Assembly (NCBI GenBank): GCA_019352875.1
Contig: JAAAFW010000006.1
Coordinates: 774,284 to 838,283, forward strand
Source: Pedobacter cryoconitis
Lineage (GTDB): Bacteria > Bacteroidota > Bacteroidia > Sphingobacteriales > Sphingobacteriaceae
DNA length: 64,000 nt
Direction: 5' to 3'
How positions within the stretch are numbered: position 1 is the first letter of the stretch; every line of letters begins with the position of its first letter. The position numbers were made by a program, and so were the translations under genes. The notes beneath the pieces are model-generated. The model saw nothing but the letters and a program-made list of their open reading frames with translations, was not told the DNA's origin and did no database searches. Of the stretch, positions 1 to 9,336 are shown in pieces.

Positions 1-1054
1 CCAGTACGACCAGATTTGAAGATATACCCGCTACAGCCAGCATGGATTTCATATAATTGGACAGAGCTTTACAATCTCCGTAATTAACGGCAGCTACTTT
101 CTCAGCAGCGATTGGTTTGAAGCCACCTATTCCAAGCTGGATCCCTACATATCGGGTATTCGATTGCAGGTATTGGTAGAGGATCGCAATTTTTTCCTGA
201 TCATTTTTGGCTCCGGCTATCATTGAACGGATCTTTATTTTCGTTTGTTCAGGTAGTAATTGTCCGTTCTGGTTCAGCTGGTCGATCCATGAACCCATAT
301 TTTCCCAGGTTCTAATGGTGCCTTTGGACCGGTCAAAATCAAATTGGTCCGGAGAAAGCTTTACCCATGGAGTAATTGTTGCCACGCCGGTACTGTAAGG
401 TTCATACAGTACCGCAGGAATCTGCGAGCTTGTCCAGCTGTAACTGCTCTTCTGATCTTTCTGCAATGAGTCAGTTTGTAGTCCATTACTTGTTTTGTAA
501 CGGAAAGTCAGCTGTTGCGGGATTTGAAAAGTATAACTGGATTTTTCTACTGACTGTCCAAAGTTACTCACAGGTTGCCAGCCGGGGAAAGTCAGGTAGC
601 CATCAAAAGTTCTTTCGAAACTGTAAGCAATGGTATAAGGATAGGTTGAATGAAGGAATGTGAGCTGCTTTTTACGGTACTGGTCAAACAAAGTTCCTTC
701 GCTGATTAAACTCTGATCTTTAAAATCAGTTGATTTAAAGGTTTTGACCAGGACTCCTTTGGCATCATATAGGGATGCTTTAAGATTGCTTAACACTGAA
801 AAAGGATCGTAATATTCAGATATCGATGCAGCGTAGTCTCCCTGTGCATTCATAATTGTCATTACAATACTATAGGTTTGAACGAGTGATCTTTCATTTT
901 TAACCAGAACATTCTGTTCCTCATTTCGGACCACTACAGCCGCATTTTTTGATAAATCAGCGGGAATATTACTGCTGTCATATTTTTGTTGGGCATTTAG
1001 CGTGCTGGTACAAAGCAACCAGCAGATAAAACTTAACCTATAGATTCTAATCAT
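1..1054 (-). CDS. DUF3857/transglutaminase-like secreted protein, C-terminus cut by window edge
   Basis: The reading frame starts with ATG at 1054 and runs off the left edge, giving about 351 residues with no stop. It begins with a signal peptide ending near LNAQ, followed by a DUF3857-type beta-rich region. Near the edge is GDCKALSNYM, which matches the nucleophile segment (GDCK) of transglutaminase-like proteins. The His and Asp of the triad would lie beyond the window. Its ATG overlaps the stop of the preceding gene by four bases (ATGA), so the two are probably co-translated. The family is common in Bacteroidetes and exported, but its substrate is unknown. The catalytic Cys is kept here, unlike in its upstream partner. 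Family call good; biological role unknown. Confidence 0.85.
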   Translation of the reverse strand, partial: MIRIYRLSFICWLLCTSTLNAQQKYDSSNIPADLSKNAAVVVRNEEQNVLVKNERSLVQTYSIVMTIMNAQGDYAASISEYYDPFSVLSNLKASLYDAKGVLVKTFKSTDFKDQSLISEGTLFDQYRKKQLTFLHSTYPYTIAYSFERTFDGYLTFPGWQPVSNFGQSVEKSSYTFQIPQQLTFRYKTSNGLQTDSLQKDQKSSYSWTSSQIPAVLYEPYSTGVATITPWVKLSPDQFDFDRSKGTIRTWENMGSWIDQLNQNGQLLPEQTKIKIRSMIAGAKNDQEKIAILYQYLQSNTRYVGIQLGIGGFKPIAAEKVAAVNYGDCKALSNYMKSMLAVAGISSNLVVL

Positions 1055-3063
1055 TTCCTGAATACAATTTGTTCTGTCTGTTTACGAAGCACGTTTTTAA
1101 ATAATTCTCTTAAATCATAGTATTCTTCGGCACTAAACAAAGTTTTGCTAATAATAAGTTTACTGTTTACCATAATCTTATTTCCCTCATTAATAAAGAT
1201 CATCGTAAACATACCTGCATCTTCAGGTAATTTAAATGCTTCATTTTTAGGTAATGTTTCCAGTTTGTATTCTTCGGGGAATTCCATGACAAGCTTGTAA
1301 TACAACTCAGAAGGGTAAGCAAAATCAACGGGGAATTTTCGGTCTTCAAGACGAAATGGGTTTTCCTCAAAATTACTTTGGAGAACTGGTTTAAAATACA
1401 CCAGATTTCCAGCTTCATCCATACTGTCTTCCAATGTTATTTTCATTCTTTCATCCACCGGAAGATCTGAGTTATCAAGGTTAGAGATTTGATAATCTGA
1501 TATTTCCATACCTGGTTTTGTAGCTTTGAAATTTTTGATATAATCACTTTCAGAGGCTGTTTGCTGATATTTCTGTCGTCTTTCAAGTGCTTCGTAACCC
1601 GTATTCAAAAGGTACAGATCTCCGGTTAGCAGTTGGTTTTTATCCAGTTTTAGATTGTAAAACATAGAAGCCCTGCTGACCTGGGTCGGTTCGATATTTA
1701 CCCAGCTTGCATCAACAACGTCCATATCCAACTTTAAACCCAGGTGACTAAGGTATTGATAGCTGATAATGTCGGGAGAGTTGTTTTTGTCTGTCGCATC
1801 GAGTAGAATATCCTTTTCATTTAAATGCACAGACACAATTACCCCATTGAATGGTGTTGTCATCGGAGTACCTGGATGTGCTCCATTTTTGCGTGTACTT
1901 ATAAGTACCGGGCAGGCATCAAACCCGGCTGTTTTCAGCAGGCTGAGTAACAGGAGATTTATCTCAGCAGAATTACCAGATTTATTCTCTATTACACTTT
2001 TAGGACTAGCGTCTGTAGTATAATTACTGTATTTTCCATCCCACTTCAATTTTTTCTTAACCTGATTAAAGATCGTTAACATTTTTAATTCTGGTTCCAT
2101 GGAATCCTCTGGCATTTCAATTGCATCTTTTGGATAATTTTTCCGCCTGAGATAGCCTCCAAATTTTTCATGGTCTATCAGTTCCTTGACAATTTTTGGC
2201 CATGTGGTTGTATATTCTTTATAACCAGATCCCGGGAACTGGGTAGAGGACAGCTCAAAACTGATTTTGCTGACATAGTCATTAAGTGTGGTGATATAAT
2301 TTTCAGTTTTAATGGCAGGGATGTTTTCAGCATAATATTTTACCTTCCTCATATTCGCATTAAAATTCTCTGCTTTGGATTTGAATGTCGAGGGCATATA
2401 GTAACTACGCGTCGTTGTTTTGGCAATGTCAGTTTCAATTGGAACATAGCCGGTATATAGCATTTTGTAGGAATAAAATTCGGGCACCGATATTGTGAAA
2501 GATGAATACAAACAAGGGTAACTGCCTTGAAAATACCAGCCGTCCAGCGTAAAAAGAAATTCGGATGAGGTTCTGTATTTAAATTCTATAATGGAACCTT
2601 CTTTTACATTGGGTAAAGTGAATTTATTAATCGTATGATTTTTATCATAGGCTTGAGTGAACTTGGCCTCTTTATTCAGTGTGCTCGTCTCGATTTTGCC
2701 GTTGACCAGGTTATAAGTATTTGCTGTAAGTACTTCCAGTTTCTCCTGTAAGCCATTATTACGGTAGAGTGTTATTTCCTGATCTGCAAGGTCGTAACCG
2801 CTTTTGTTAATAATCTGGTATCTGACGTGGCGTTCAAATACATAAACGAAATTCCCGGTCGCAGAACTGACTTCGAAATTTCCTGTGCCGACGTCAAACA
2901 ATTTTACTGCGGCTGCTGCAGAATCCGGGCCACTAATAACTGTCTTGAATTCTTGTAACGTAACAACGCCATATTTGGCTAAAGTGCTTGCAGGGGGATT
3001 TTGGGCCTGGGCAGCCTGGATCACTGCCAGTATAAATAGCAGTAAGTATAGTTTTTTGAGCAT
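1051..3063 (-). CDS. DUF3857 domain protein with transglutaminase-like fold lacking the catalytic Cys
   Basis: A protein of 670 residues with an N-terminal signal peptide ending near IQAAQAQ. The N-terminal half resembles DUF3857. The central segment GNSAEINLLLLSLLKTAG aligns with the GDCKD-type nucleophile helix of transglutaminase-like proteins, but Ser stands where Cys is expected. It is therefore probably a non-catalytic or binding version. The C-terminal part is beta-rich and has no recognised motif. The stop overlaps the start of the next gene (1-1054), which keeps the Cys, so the two paralogues form a tandem pair and may act together at the cell envelope. Transcription diverges from guaB across about 190 bp. 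Function unknown. Confidence 0.88.
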   Translation of the reverse strand: MLKKLYLLLFILAVIQAAQAQNPPASTLAKYGVVTLQEFKTVISGPDSAAAAVKLFDVGTGNFEVSSATGNFVYVFERHVRYQIINKSGYDLADQEITLYRNNGLQEKLEVLTANTYNLVNGKIETSTLNKEAKFTQAYDKNHTINKFTLPNVKEGSIIEFKYRTSSEFLFTLDGWYFQGSYPCLYSSFTISVPEFYSYKMLYTGYVPIETDIAKTTTRSYYMPSTFKSKAENFNANMRKVKYYAENIPAIKTENYITTLNDYVSKISFELSSTQFPGSGYKEYTTTWPKIVKELIDHEKFGGYLRRKNYPKDAIEMPEDSMEPELKMLTIFNQVKKKLKWDGKYSNYTTDASPKSVIENKSGNSAEINLLLLSLLKTAGFDACPVLISTRKNGAHPGTPMTTPFNGVIVSVHLNEKDILLDATDKNNSPDIISYQYLSHLGLKLDMDVVDASWVNIEPTQVSRASMFYNLKLDKNQLLTGDLYLLNTGYEALERRQKYQQTASESDYIKNFKATKPGMEISDYQISNLDNSDLPVDERMKITLEDSMDEAGNLVYFKPVLQSNFEENPFRLEDRKFPVDFAYPSELYYKLVMEFPEEYKLETLPKNEAFKLPEDAGMFTMIFINEGNKIMVNSKLIISKTLFSAEEYYDLRELFKNVLRKQTEQIVFRK

Positions 3064-3225
3064 GCGTAAAAATTAGAGTTCGTGAAATTAATTCTAATTT
3101 CTTAAATGAGAATAGCATTTAATCTTTTTTATTTCTTATTAATAAGCTGAGTTCGGCTTTCACTCAGCCCTAATGCTTATGATAGGGGTTTGTCAGCATC
3201 TTCTCATATTAGAAATGATTCTTAA

Positions 3226-4764
<1,539 letters not shown>

Positions 4765-4788
4765 GCGCGTTTAAATTTTGAATACAAG

Positions 4789-4833
4789 GATCATTTCAGT
4801 AGATATATTTCTACTGGAATGATCTTTTTTTTT
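4789..4833 (+). terminator. Intrinsic terminator after guaB
   Basis: The arms 4789-4803 and 4810-4824 pair over about 15 bp with one G-T mismatch, followed by a run of nine or more T. Classic rho-independent form, 25 bp after the guaB stop. Confidence 0.9.
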
Positions 4834-4873
4834 ATCTTTTATTTTTAAAACTGATATTTTTTTATCCTGATAT

Positions 4874-5464
4874 ATGACAATGAAATCGATTTGTGTTTAC
4901 TGTGGGGCATATTTTAATAATGATCCTGTTTTGCTTGCTGCTGTTCAAAATCTTGCTGAAGCTATGACTTCCAGAAATATTAAACTTGTTTATGGTGGAG
5001 GAAGTGTGGGCGTAATGGGTATAATCGCCGGAGAGGTTTTAAAACGTGATGGTTATGTAACCGGTGTAATCCCGCAATTCCTGCTCGATCTGGAAGTAGG
5101 TAATATGGAGGTAAATGAACTCATTGTGACCGCTAATATGCATGAGAGAAAGCAGAAGATGGCCGATCTTGCAGATGGATTTGTGATTCTCCCGGGCGGA
5201 TATGGTACGCTGGAAGAGTTTTTTGAAGTTTTAACCTGGTTACAGCTGGGGCTGCATCAGAAGGCGATAGGCATTTTAAATGTAGGTGGCTACTATGATC
5301 ATCTACTGGCTCAGCTCGATACGATGGTAGCCCAGGGAATGTTGAAACAGACAAACCGGGACCTCGTTCAGGCTAGTGACGATCCAGAGGTGTTAATAGA
5401 AATGATGCACACATTCAGAGCTGAAAAAGATGAGAACTGGTTTAAAGACAGAAACCTGAGCTAA
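4874..5464 (+). CDS. LOG family (TIGR00730) nucleoside monophosphate phosphoribohydrolase
   Basis: A 196-residue Rossmann-like protein of the 'lonely guy' family. It carries the signature PGGYGTLEEF at residues 107-116 and the N-terminal CVYCGA and GGGSVGVMG segments. Characterised relatives release the base from cytokinin riboside 5'-monophosphate or from AMP; the bacterial substrate here cannot be read from sequence. ATG 4874 is chosen (MTMKSICVYCG); a second in-frame ATG lies two codons later. It stands alone between the guaB terminator and the 97-nt repeat element. It could also be annotated as a generic Rossmann-fold lysine decarboxylase-like protein, an old misnomer for this family. Confidence 0.9.
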   Translation: MTMKSICVYCGAYFNNDPVLLAAVQNLAEAMTSRNIKLVYGGGSVGVMGIIAGEVLKRDGYVTGVIPQFLLDLEVGNMEVNELIVTANMHERKQKMADLADGFVILPGGYGTLEEFFEVLTWLQLGLHQKAIGILNVGGYYDHLLAQLDTMVAQGMLKQTNRDLVQASDDPEVLIEMMHTFRAEKDENWFKDRNLS

Positions 5465-5549
5465 TCCGGGGCTCTGGCCGCAGGCAGGTTGGTTGGAGTT
5501 TCCAGTTTGCTTGCCTGTCGTTTCCTGTTGATTATTTTCGGTGTTGATT

Positions 5550-5646
5550 TACCCTCTCTATACCCTTGCGATACCCTTCCTTTACCAAAAGGGTATATCA
5601 AAGGGTATCGCAGGGGTATAGAGAGGGTATCCCAAGGGTATTGCAA
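5550..5646. repeat. 97-nt intergenic element with 11-nt period (copy A)
   Basis: The 353-bp gap 5465-5817 holds no gene but contains this element. Four TACC(C) units start at 5550, 5561, 5572 and 5583, exactly 11 nt apart. Five GGGTA units start at 5591, 5603, 5614, 5625 and 5636. Arms 5550-5578 and 5601-5629 are complementary over 29 nt with a single T-G pair, giving a long hairpin with a 22-nt loop. The last unit ends TTGCAACCC and is followed by a GAATAACAGCA-type tail. A second copy with the same length and phasing lies at 53875-53971. The 11-nt period shifts reading frame every unit, so coding is unlikely. I do not recognise a named family. Confidence 0.85.
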
Positions 5647-5817
5647 CCCGGAATAACAGCACTATAAAAGCAAACCAGATTAAAGTTCAAATCTTAAGGC
5701 ATCTTTGGGAAAATATCTCCCTGATATATGGTGTAAAACATACAATAAGGGCTTTTTTAAGGTTTAAAATTGTTCTGCTTTTTTTTTAAATCTGCCGGAA
5801 AAATTTATCTTGCCAAA

Positions 5818-7446
5818 ATGGATATCGAATTCAATACGAACGAGGATAAAAATAAACAGCTGCTAACCTTATTGAATGCCCGTCTGCAAAAAATTGCTGA
5901 GGGTGGCGGAGCAAAAAATGCAGCGAAGCAAAAGGAGAAAGGAAAAATGCTCGCCAGAGAGCGGGTGTCCTATCTGATAGATAAGGATTCTGAGTTCCTG
6001 GAAATCGGAGCTTTTGCTGCCGATGGTATGTATAAAGAACAAGGTGGCTGTCCTGCTGCGGGCGTGGTCTGCGGAATAGGTTATGTATCCGGCAGACAAT
6101 GCATGATTATAGCCAATGACGCAACAGTAAAAGCAGGAGCATGGTTTCCCATGACCGCAAAAAAGAATCTTCGTGCCCAGGAAATTGCAATGGAGAATCG
6201 TTTACCCGTAATTTATCTGGTAGATAGTGCAGGGGTATACCTACCGATGCAAGATGAAATTTTTCCGGATAAGGAACATTTTGGCCGGATGTTCAGAAAT
6301 AATGCACTTATGTCGGCAGATGGAATTGTACAAATCTCCGCAATTATGGGATCTTGTGTAGCGGGAGGTGCTTATCTGCCGATTATGAGCGATGAAGCAA
6401 TGATAGTGGACAAAACAGGTTCCGTGTTTCTGGCTGGATCTTATCTGGTTAAATCTGCGATAGGAGAAGATATTGATAACGAAACCCTGGGTGGGGCAAC
6501 AACGCATTGTGAGATTTCAGGCGTTACAGATTATAAACATCCCGACGATCAGCATTGTCTGGATAGTATACGCCAGCTAATGAGCATGCTTGGAGCACCG
6601 GAGCAGGCCGGATTTAGCCGCATAGCATCGGTAGAGCCCAAAGCAGACCCGAAGGAAATTTATGGTATACTACCTGAAAACAGAGAGAAACAATATGATA
6701 TGCATGAGGTGATCTACCGCCTGGTAGATGATTCGGCATTGGAAGAATATAAGAAGGATTACGGTAAAAGTATTATCTGTGGGCTGGCCAGAATTGACGG
6801 CTGGGCAGTAGGTATAGTTGCTAATCAGCGGAAGGTAGTGAAGTCTAAAAAAGGTGAAATGCAGTTTGGCGGAGTTATTTATTCCGATAGTGCAGACAAA
6901 GCAGCGAGGTTTATCATGAACTGTAATCAGAAGAAAATACCGCTGGTGTTTTTGCAGGATGTAACCGGGTTTATGGTAGGAAGCCGCTCTGAACAGGGAG
7001 GTATTATTAAAGACGGAGCAAAGATGGTCAATGCGGTGGCAAATTCTGTCGTACCTAAATTTACCATTATTATTGGTAATTCTTATGGGGCTGGAAATTA
7101 TGCAATGTGTGGAAAAGCTTATGATCCGAGGTTAATTTATGCCTGGCCTACCGCGAAGATTGCAGTAATGGGAGGTTCTCAGGCTGCAAAAACATTGTTA
7201 CAAATTCAGGCTGCATCACTGAAAGCCCGGGGCGAAACCATTACACCGGAAAAAGAAGCTGAAATGCTTAAAGAGATATCAGACAGGTATGATAATCAGA
7301 CTACTCCGGAATATGCGGCGGCCAGATTATGGGTAGATGGTATCATTGATCCGCTGGAAACAAGGAAGGTAATTTCGATGGGAATTGAAGCCGCTAATCA
7401 GGCTCCTGTAAAAAGAGCGTTTAATGTCGGGATTATCCAGACATAG
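5818..7446 (+). CDS. Acyl-CoA carboxylase carboxyltransferase (beta) subunit, MccB/PccB-like
   Basis: A 542-residue carboxyltransferase that moves CO2 from carboxy-biotin to an acyl-CoA. Two crotonase-like halves are visible. The first holds GSCVAGGAYLPIMSDEA and the second GNSYGAGNYAMCGKAYDP, both oxyanion-hole glycine segments. The YLPMQDEIFPDKEHFGR stretch resembles 3-methylcrotonyl-CoA carboxylase more than propionyl-CoA carboxylase, so leucine or isoprenoid breakdown is a reasonable guess. No biotin carboxylase/carrier (alpha) gene is adjacent. ATG 5818 is preferred over an upstream TTG. A TATCTTG box at 5806-5812 lies only a few bases before it, so the mRNA may be nearly leaderless. Confidence 0.93.
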   Translation: MDIEFNTNEDKNKQLLTLLNARLQKIAEGGGAKNAAKQKEKGKMLARERVSYLIDKDSEFLEIGAFAADGMYKEQGGCPAAGVVCGIGYVSGRQCMIIANDATVKAGAWFPMTAKKNLRAQEIAMENRLPVIYLVDSAGVYLPMQDEIFPDKEHFGRMFRNNALMSADGIVQISAIMGSCVAGGAYLPIMSDEAMIVDKTGSVFLAGSYLVKSAIGEDIDNETLGGATTHCEISGVTDYKHPDDQHCLDSIRQLMSMLGAPEQAGFSRIASVEPKADPKEIYGILPENREKQYDMHEVIYRLVDDSALEEYKKDYGKSIICGLARIDGWAVGIVANQRKVVKSKKGEMQFGGVIYSDSADKAARFIMNCNQKKIPLVFLQDVTGFMVGSRSEQGGIIKDGAKMVNAVANSVVPKFTIIIGNSYGAGNYAMCGKAYDPRLIYAWPTAKIAVMGGSQAAKTLLQIQAASLKARGETITPEKEAEMLKEISDRYDNQTTPEYAAARLWVDGIIDPLETRKVISMGIEAANQAPVKRAFNVGIIQT

Positions 7447-7479
7447 TTGCTAAATTTGATTTAATCAATGCTGCTATCC

Positions 7480-8109
7480 ATGAAAAAGGTCTGGTGTTTT
7501 CTAGTTTTGCTATCTATTTATTCGGCCACGTATGCACAGGTTAAAAATGTATGGCTCAATGCGAAGGATGAAGTAATTGCTGATTCTGCCCAGGCTGCTA
7601 CGTATGCGGTTTATGGTAAGCTATCCGGAGACAGCGTCTACACATTTAAAAAATTCGATTTCGATGGGGTCCTGCTTGCATCCGGCTCTTTTCTTCAGGA
7701 TAGTCTGGTCGAGCCACATGGACAGTTTGTTTATTATAACTGGATCACGCCAGATAATAACTATACAAATGACAGCTTTGAGATTAACGGGCGGGAGCGT
7801 TTTATTGAACTTGTTGGTAATTATCGCAATGGATTGAGGCAAGGCCGTTGGATAAGTTACTATACGGATAAAAAAATCAAACAGGTAATTACATTCGATC
7901 ATGGTATACTGCATGGCGCATACCAGTATTTTGCACCTAATGGTAAACTCATCGCTCAGGGTTTGTATTCGTCAGGTAAAAAAAATGGCACCTGGATACT
8001 GAACGGAGGCAAGCAGGAGGACGAATATGAAAACGATAAGCTCATTTCCAGTTTAAAAGGGCGTAAACTTCAGCAAAAACAGGCTGAAAGACAACAAAGT
8101 CAACAGTAG
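7480..8109 (+). CDS. Secreted MORN-repeat-like protein
   Basis: About 209 residues from ATG 7480; ATG 7468 in the same frame would add four residues. The N-terminus MKKVWCFLVLLSIYSATYAQ reads as a signal peptide. The C-terminal half has MORN_2/YwqK-type units (GRWISYYTDKKIKQV, GAYQYFAPNGKLIAQG, GTWILNGGK), in which a G-x-W/Y-x-x-Y pattern recurs every 20 or so residues. The end is Gln/Lys-rich and probably unstructured. It follows the carboxylase gene by about 30 bp and may be co-transcribed. Such proteins are exported or surface-associated in Bacteroidetes, with no defined activity. Confidence 0.8.
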   Translation: MKKVWCFLVLLSIYSATYAQVKNVWLNAKDEVIADSAQAATYAVYGKLSGDSVYTFKKFDFDGVLLASGSFLQDSLVEPHGQFVYYNWITPDNNYTNDSFEINGRERFIELVGNYRNGLRQGRWISYYTDKKIKQVITFDHGILHGAYQYFAPNGKLIAQGLYSSGKKNGTWILNGGKQEDEYENDKLISSLKGRKLQQKQAERQQSQQ

Positions 8110-8116
8110 CAGCGGG

Positions 8117-8148
8117 TTTGCTCATCCCATTTTAAAGCCTTAATTTTG
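8117..8148 (+). promoter_or_regulatory. trxB promoter (-33 TTTG, -7 TAATTTTG)
   Basis: TTTG at 8117-8120 and TAATTTTG at 8141-8148 are separated by 20 nt. This is a good match to the Bacteroidetes housekeeping promoter and predicts a leader of about 50 nt before the ATG at 8206. Confidence 0.65.
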
Positions 8149-8205
8149 CATTTCAAAAATCCGGTTCCGGTCATCCCGGTGCGGGATATCTTATAAAACA
8201 ATATC

Positions 8206-9159
8206 ATGAATAATTCACCAGAAACAGAACACGTACAATGCCTGATTATAGGTTCAGGACCTGCCGGATACACTGCAGCAATTTATGCGGCAAGAGCAGA
8301 CCTGAAACCAGTTCTATATACCGGTATGGAAGCCGGAGGTCAGTTGACCCAAACTACAGATGTTGATAATTTTCCAGGATATCCGAACGGAGTAATGGGA
8401 CCTGAGATGATGGAAGATTTCCGGAAACAGGCAGAACGTTTCGGGACAGATATTCGGTTTGGTTATGTAAGTTCAGTTGATTTTTCTTCTACACCACACC
8501 GTGTAGTGGTTGATGAGATTAAAACGATTACTGCTGACACAGTTATTATTTCTACAGGTGCAACAGCAAAATGGCTTGGATTGCCTTCTGAACAAAAATA
8601 TAATGGCTTCGGCGTATCTGCCTGTGCAGTATGTGACGGATTTTTCTTCAAAGGTCAGGATGTGGCTATCGTTGGCGCAGGAGATACTGCTGCTGAAGAA
8701 GCAACTTACCTTGCCAAGCTTTGTAAAAAAGTATATATGCTTGTCAGAAGAGATGAGTTCAGAGCTTCAAAAGCGATGGTACACCGCGTATTAAATACGC
8801 CTAATATTGAAGTTATTTATAATTCAGAAGCTCAGGAAGTACTCGGTAACGGTAAAAACGTAACCGGCCTTAAGGTTTTAAATAATCAAACCGGTGCCGA
8901 GCAGGAATTAGCTGTAGAAGGCTTTTTCGTGGCTATCGGGCATCAGCCGAACACTGCTATTTTTAAAGATTGGCTGGATATGGATGAAACCGGTTACCTG
9001 AAAACTATTCCAGGTTCAACTAAAACTAATGTTGAAGGTGTATTCGCTTGTGGAGACGTTCAGGATCATTATTACCGTCAGGCTGTTACAGCAGCTGGTT
9101 CTGGTTGTATGGCTGCACTTGATGCAGAACGTTACCTGGCTGCTAAAGAAGCTGTTTAA
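8206..9159 (+). CDS. trxB: Thioredoxin-disulfide reductase
   Basis: An FAD/NADPH flavoenzyme of 317 residues that reduces thioredoxin in the cytosol. The FAD-binding motif is IIGSGPAGYTAAIYAAR (residues 14-30). The redox pair is CAVC at Cys140 and Cys143, where many relatives have CATC. The NADPH motif GAGDTAAEEA follows at 157-166. A C-terminal FAD segment CGDVQDHYYRQAVTAAGSG closes the protein. The length is typical of the low-molecular-weight class. The gene has its own promoter and a strong terminator, so it is probably monocistronic. Confidence 0.97.
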   Translation: MNNSPETEHVQCLIIGSGPAGYTAAIYAARADLKPVLYTGMEAGGQLTQTTDVDNFPGYPNGVMGPEMMEDFRKQAERFGTDIRFGYVSSVDFSSTPHRVVVDEIKTITADTVIISTGATAKWLGLPSEQKYNGFGVSACAVCDGFFFKGQDVAIVGAGDTAAEEATYLAKLCKKVYMLVRRDEFRASKAMVHRVLNTPNIEVIYNSEAQEVLGNGKNVTGLKVLNNQTGAEQELAVEGFFVAIGHQPNTAIFKDWLDMDETGYLKTIPGSTKTNVEGVFACGDVQDHYYRQAVTAAGSGCMAALDAERYLAAKEAV

Positions 9160-9181
9160 AAAAAATAAATATTGCTATGTA

Positions 9182-9213
9182 AGGCATATCCAGGTTTGGA
9201 TATGCCTTTTTTT
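9182..9213 (+). terminator. Intrinsic terminator after trxB
   Basis: An 11-bp perfect stem (AGGCATATCCA and its complement) with a 4-nt loop ends at 9207 and is followed by a T-run. Confidence 0.92.
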
Positions 9214-9336
9214 ATTTGCAGTTACGTAGTGTCGATTTATCCGGATCAAATTTGGCTTGACCACACATTATAACTAATTTTAATTTCTGACGGATCTTGT
9301 AAAGCTTGTTCCGGTAAATAAAACCAAATAGATTCA

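Noticed and set aside
3070..3168. Short hairpins between the DUF3857 gene and guaB
   Set aside because: AAATTAGA/TCTAATTT and GCTGAGT/ACTCAGC arms are short with long loops and no T-run; chance is likely in A/T-rich DNA.
5461..5646. Minus-strand open frame of about 61 codons through repeat copy A
   Set aside because: The 11-nt period moves the frame each unit, the second copy has no equivalent frame, and there is no start context. It is a by-product of the repeat.
5550..5646. CRISPR-like array
   Set aside because: The unit is only 11 nt, repeats reverse orientation halfway, and no cas genes are present.
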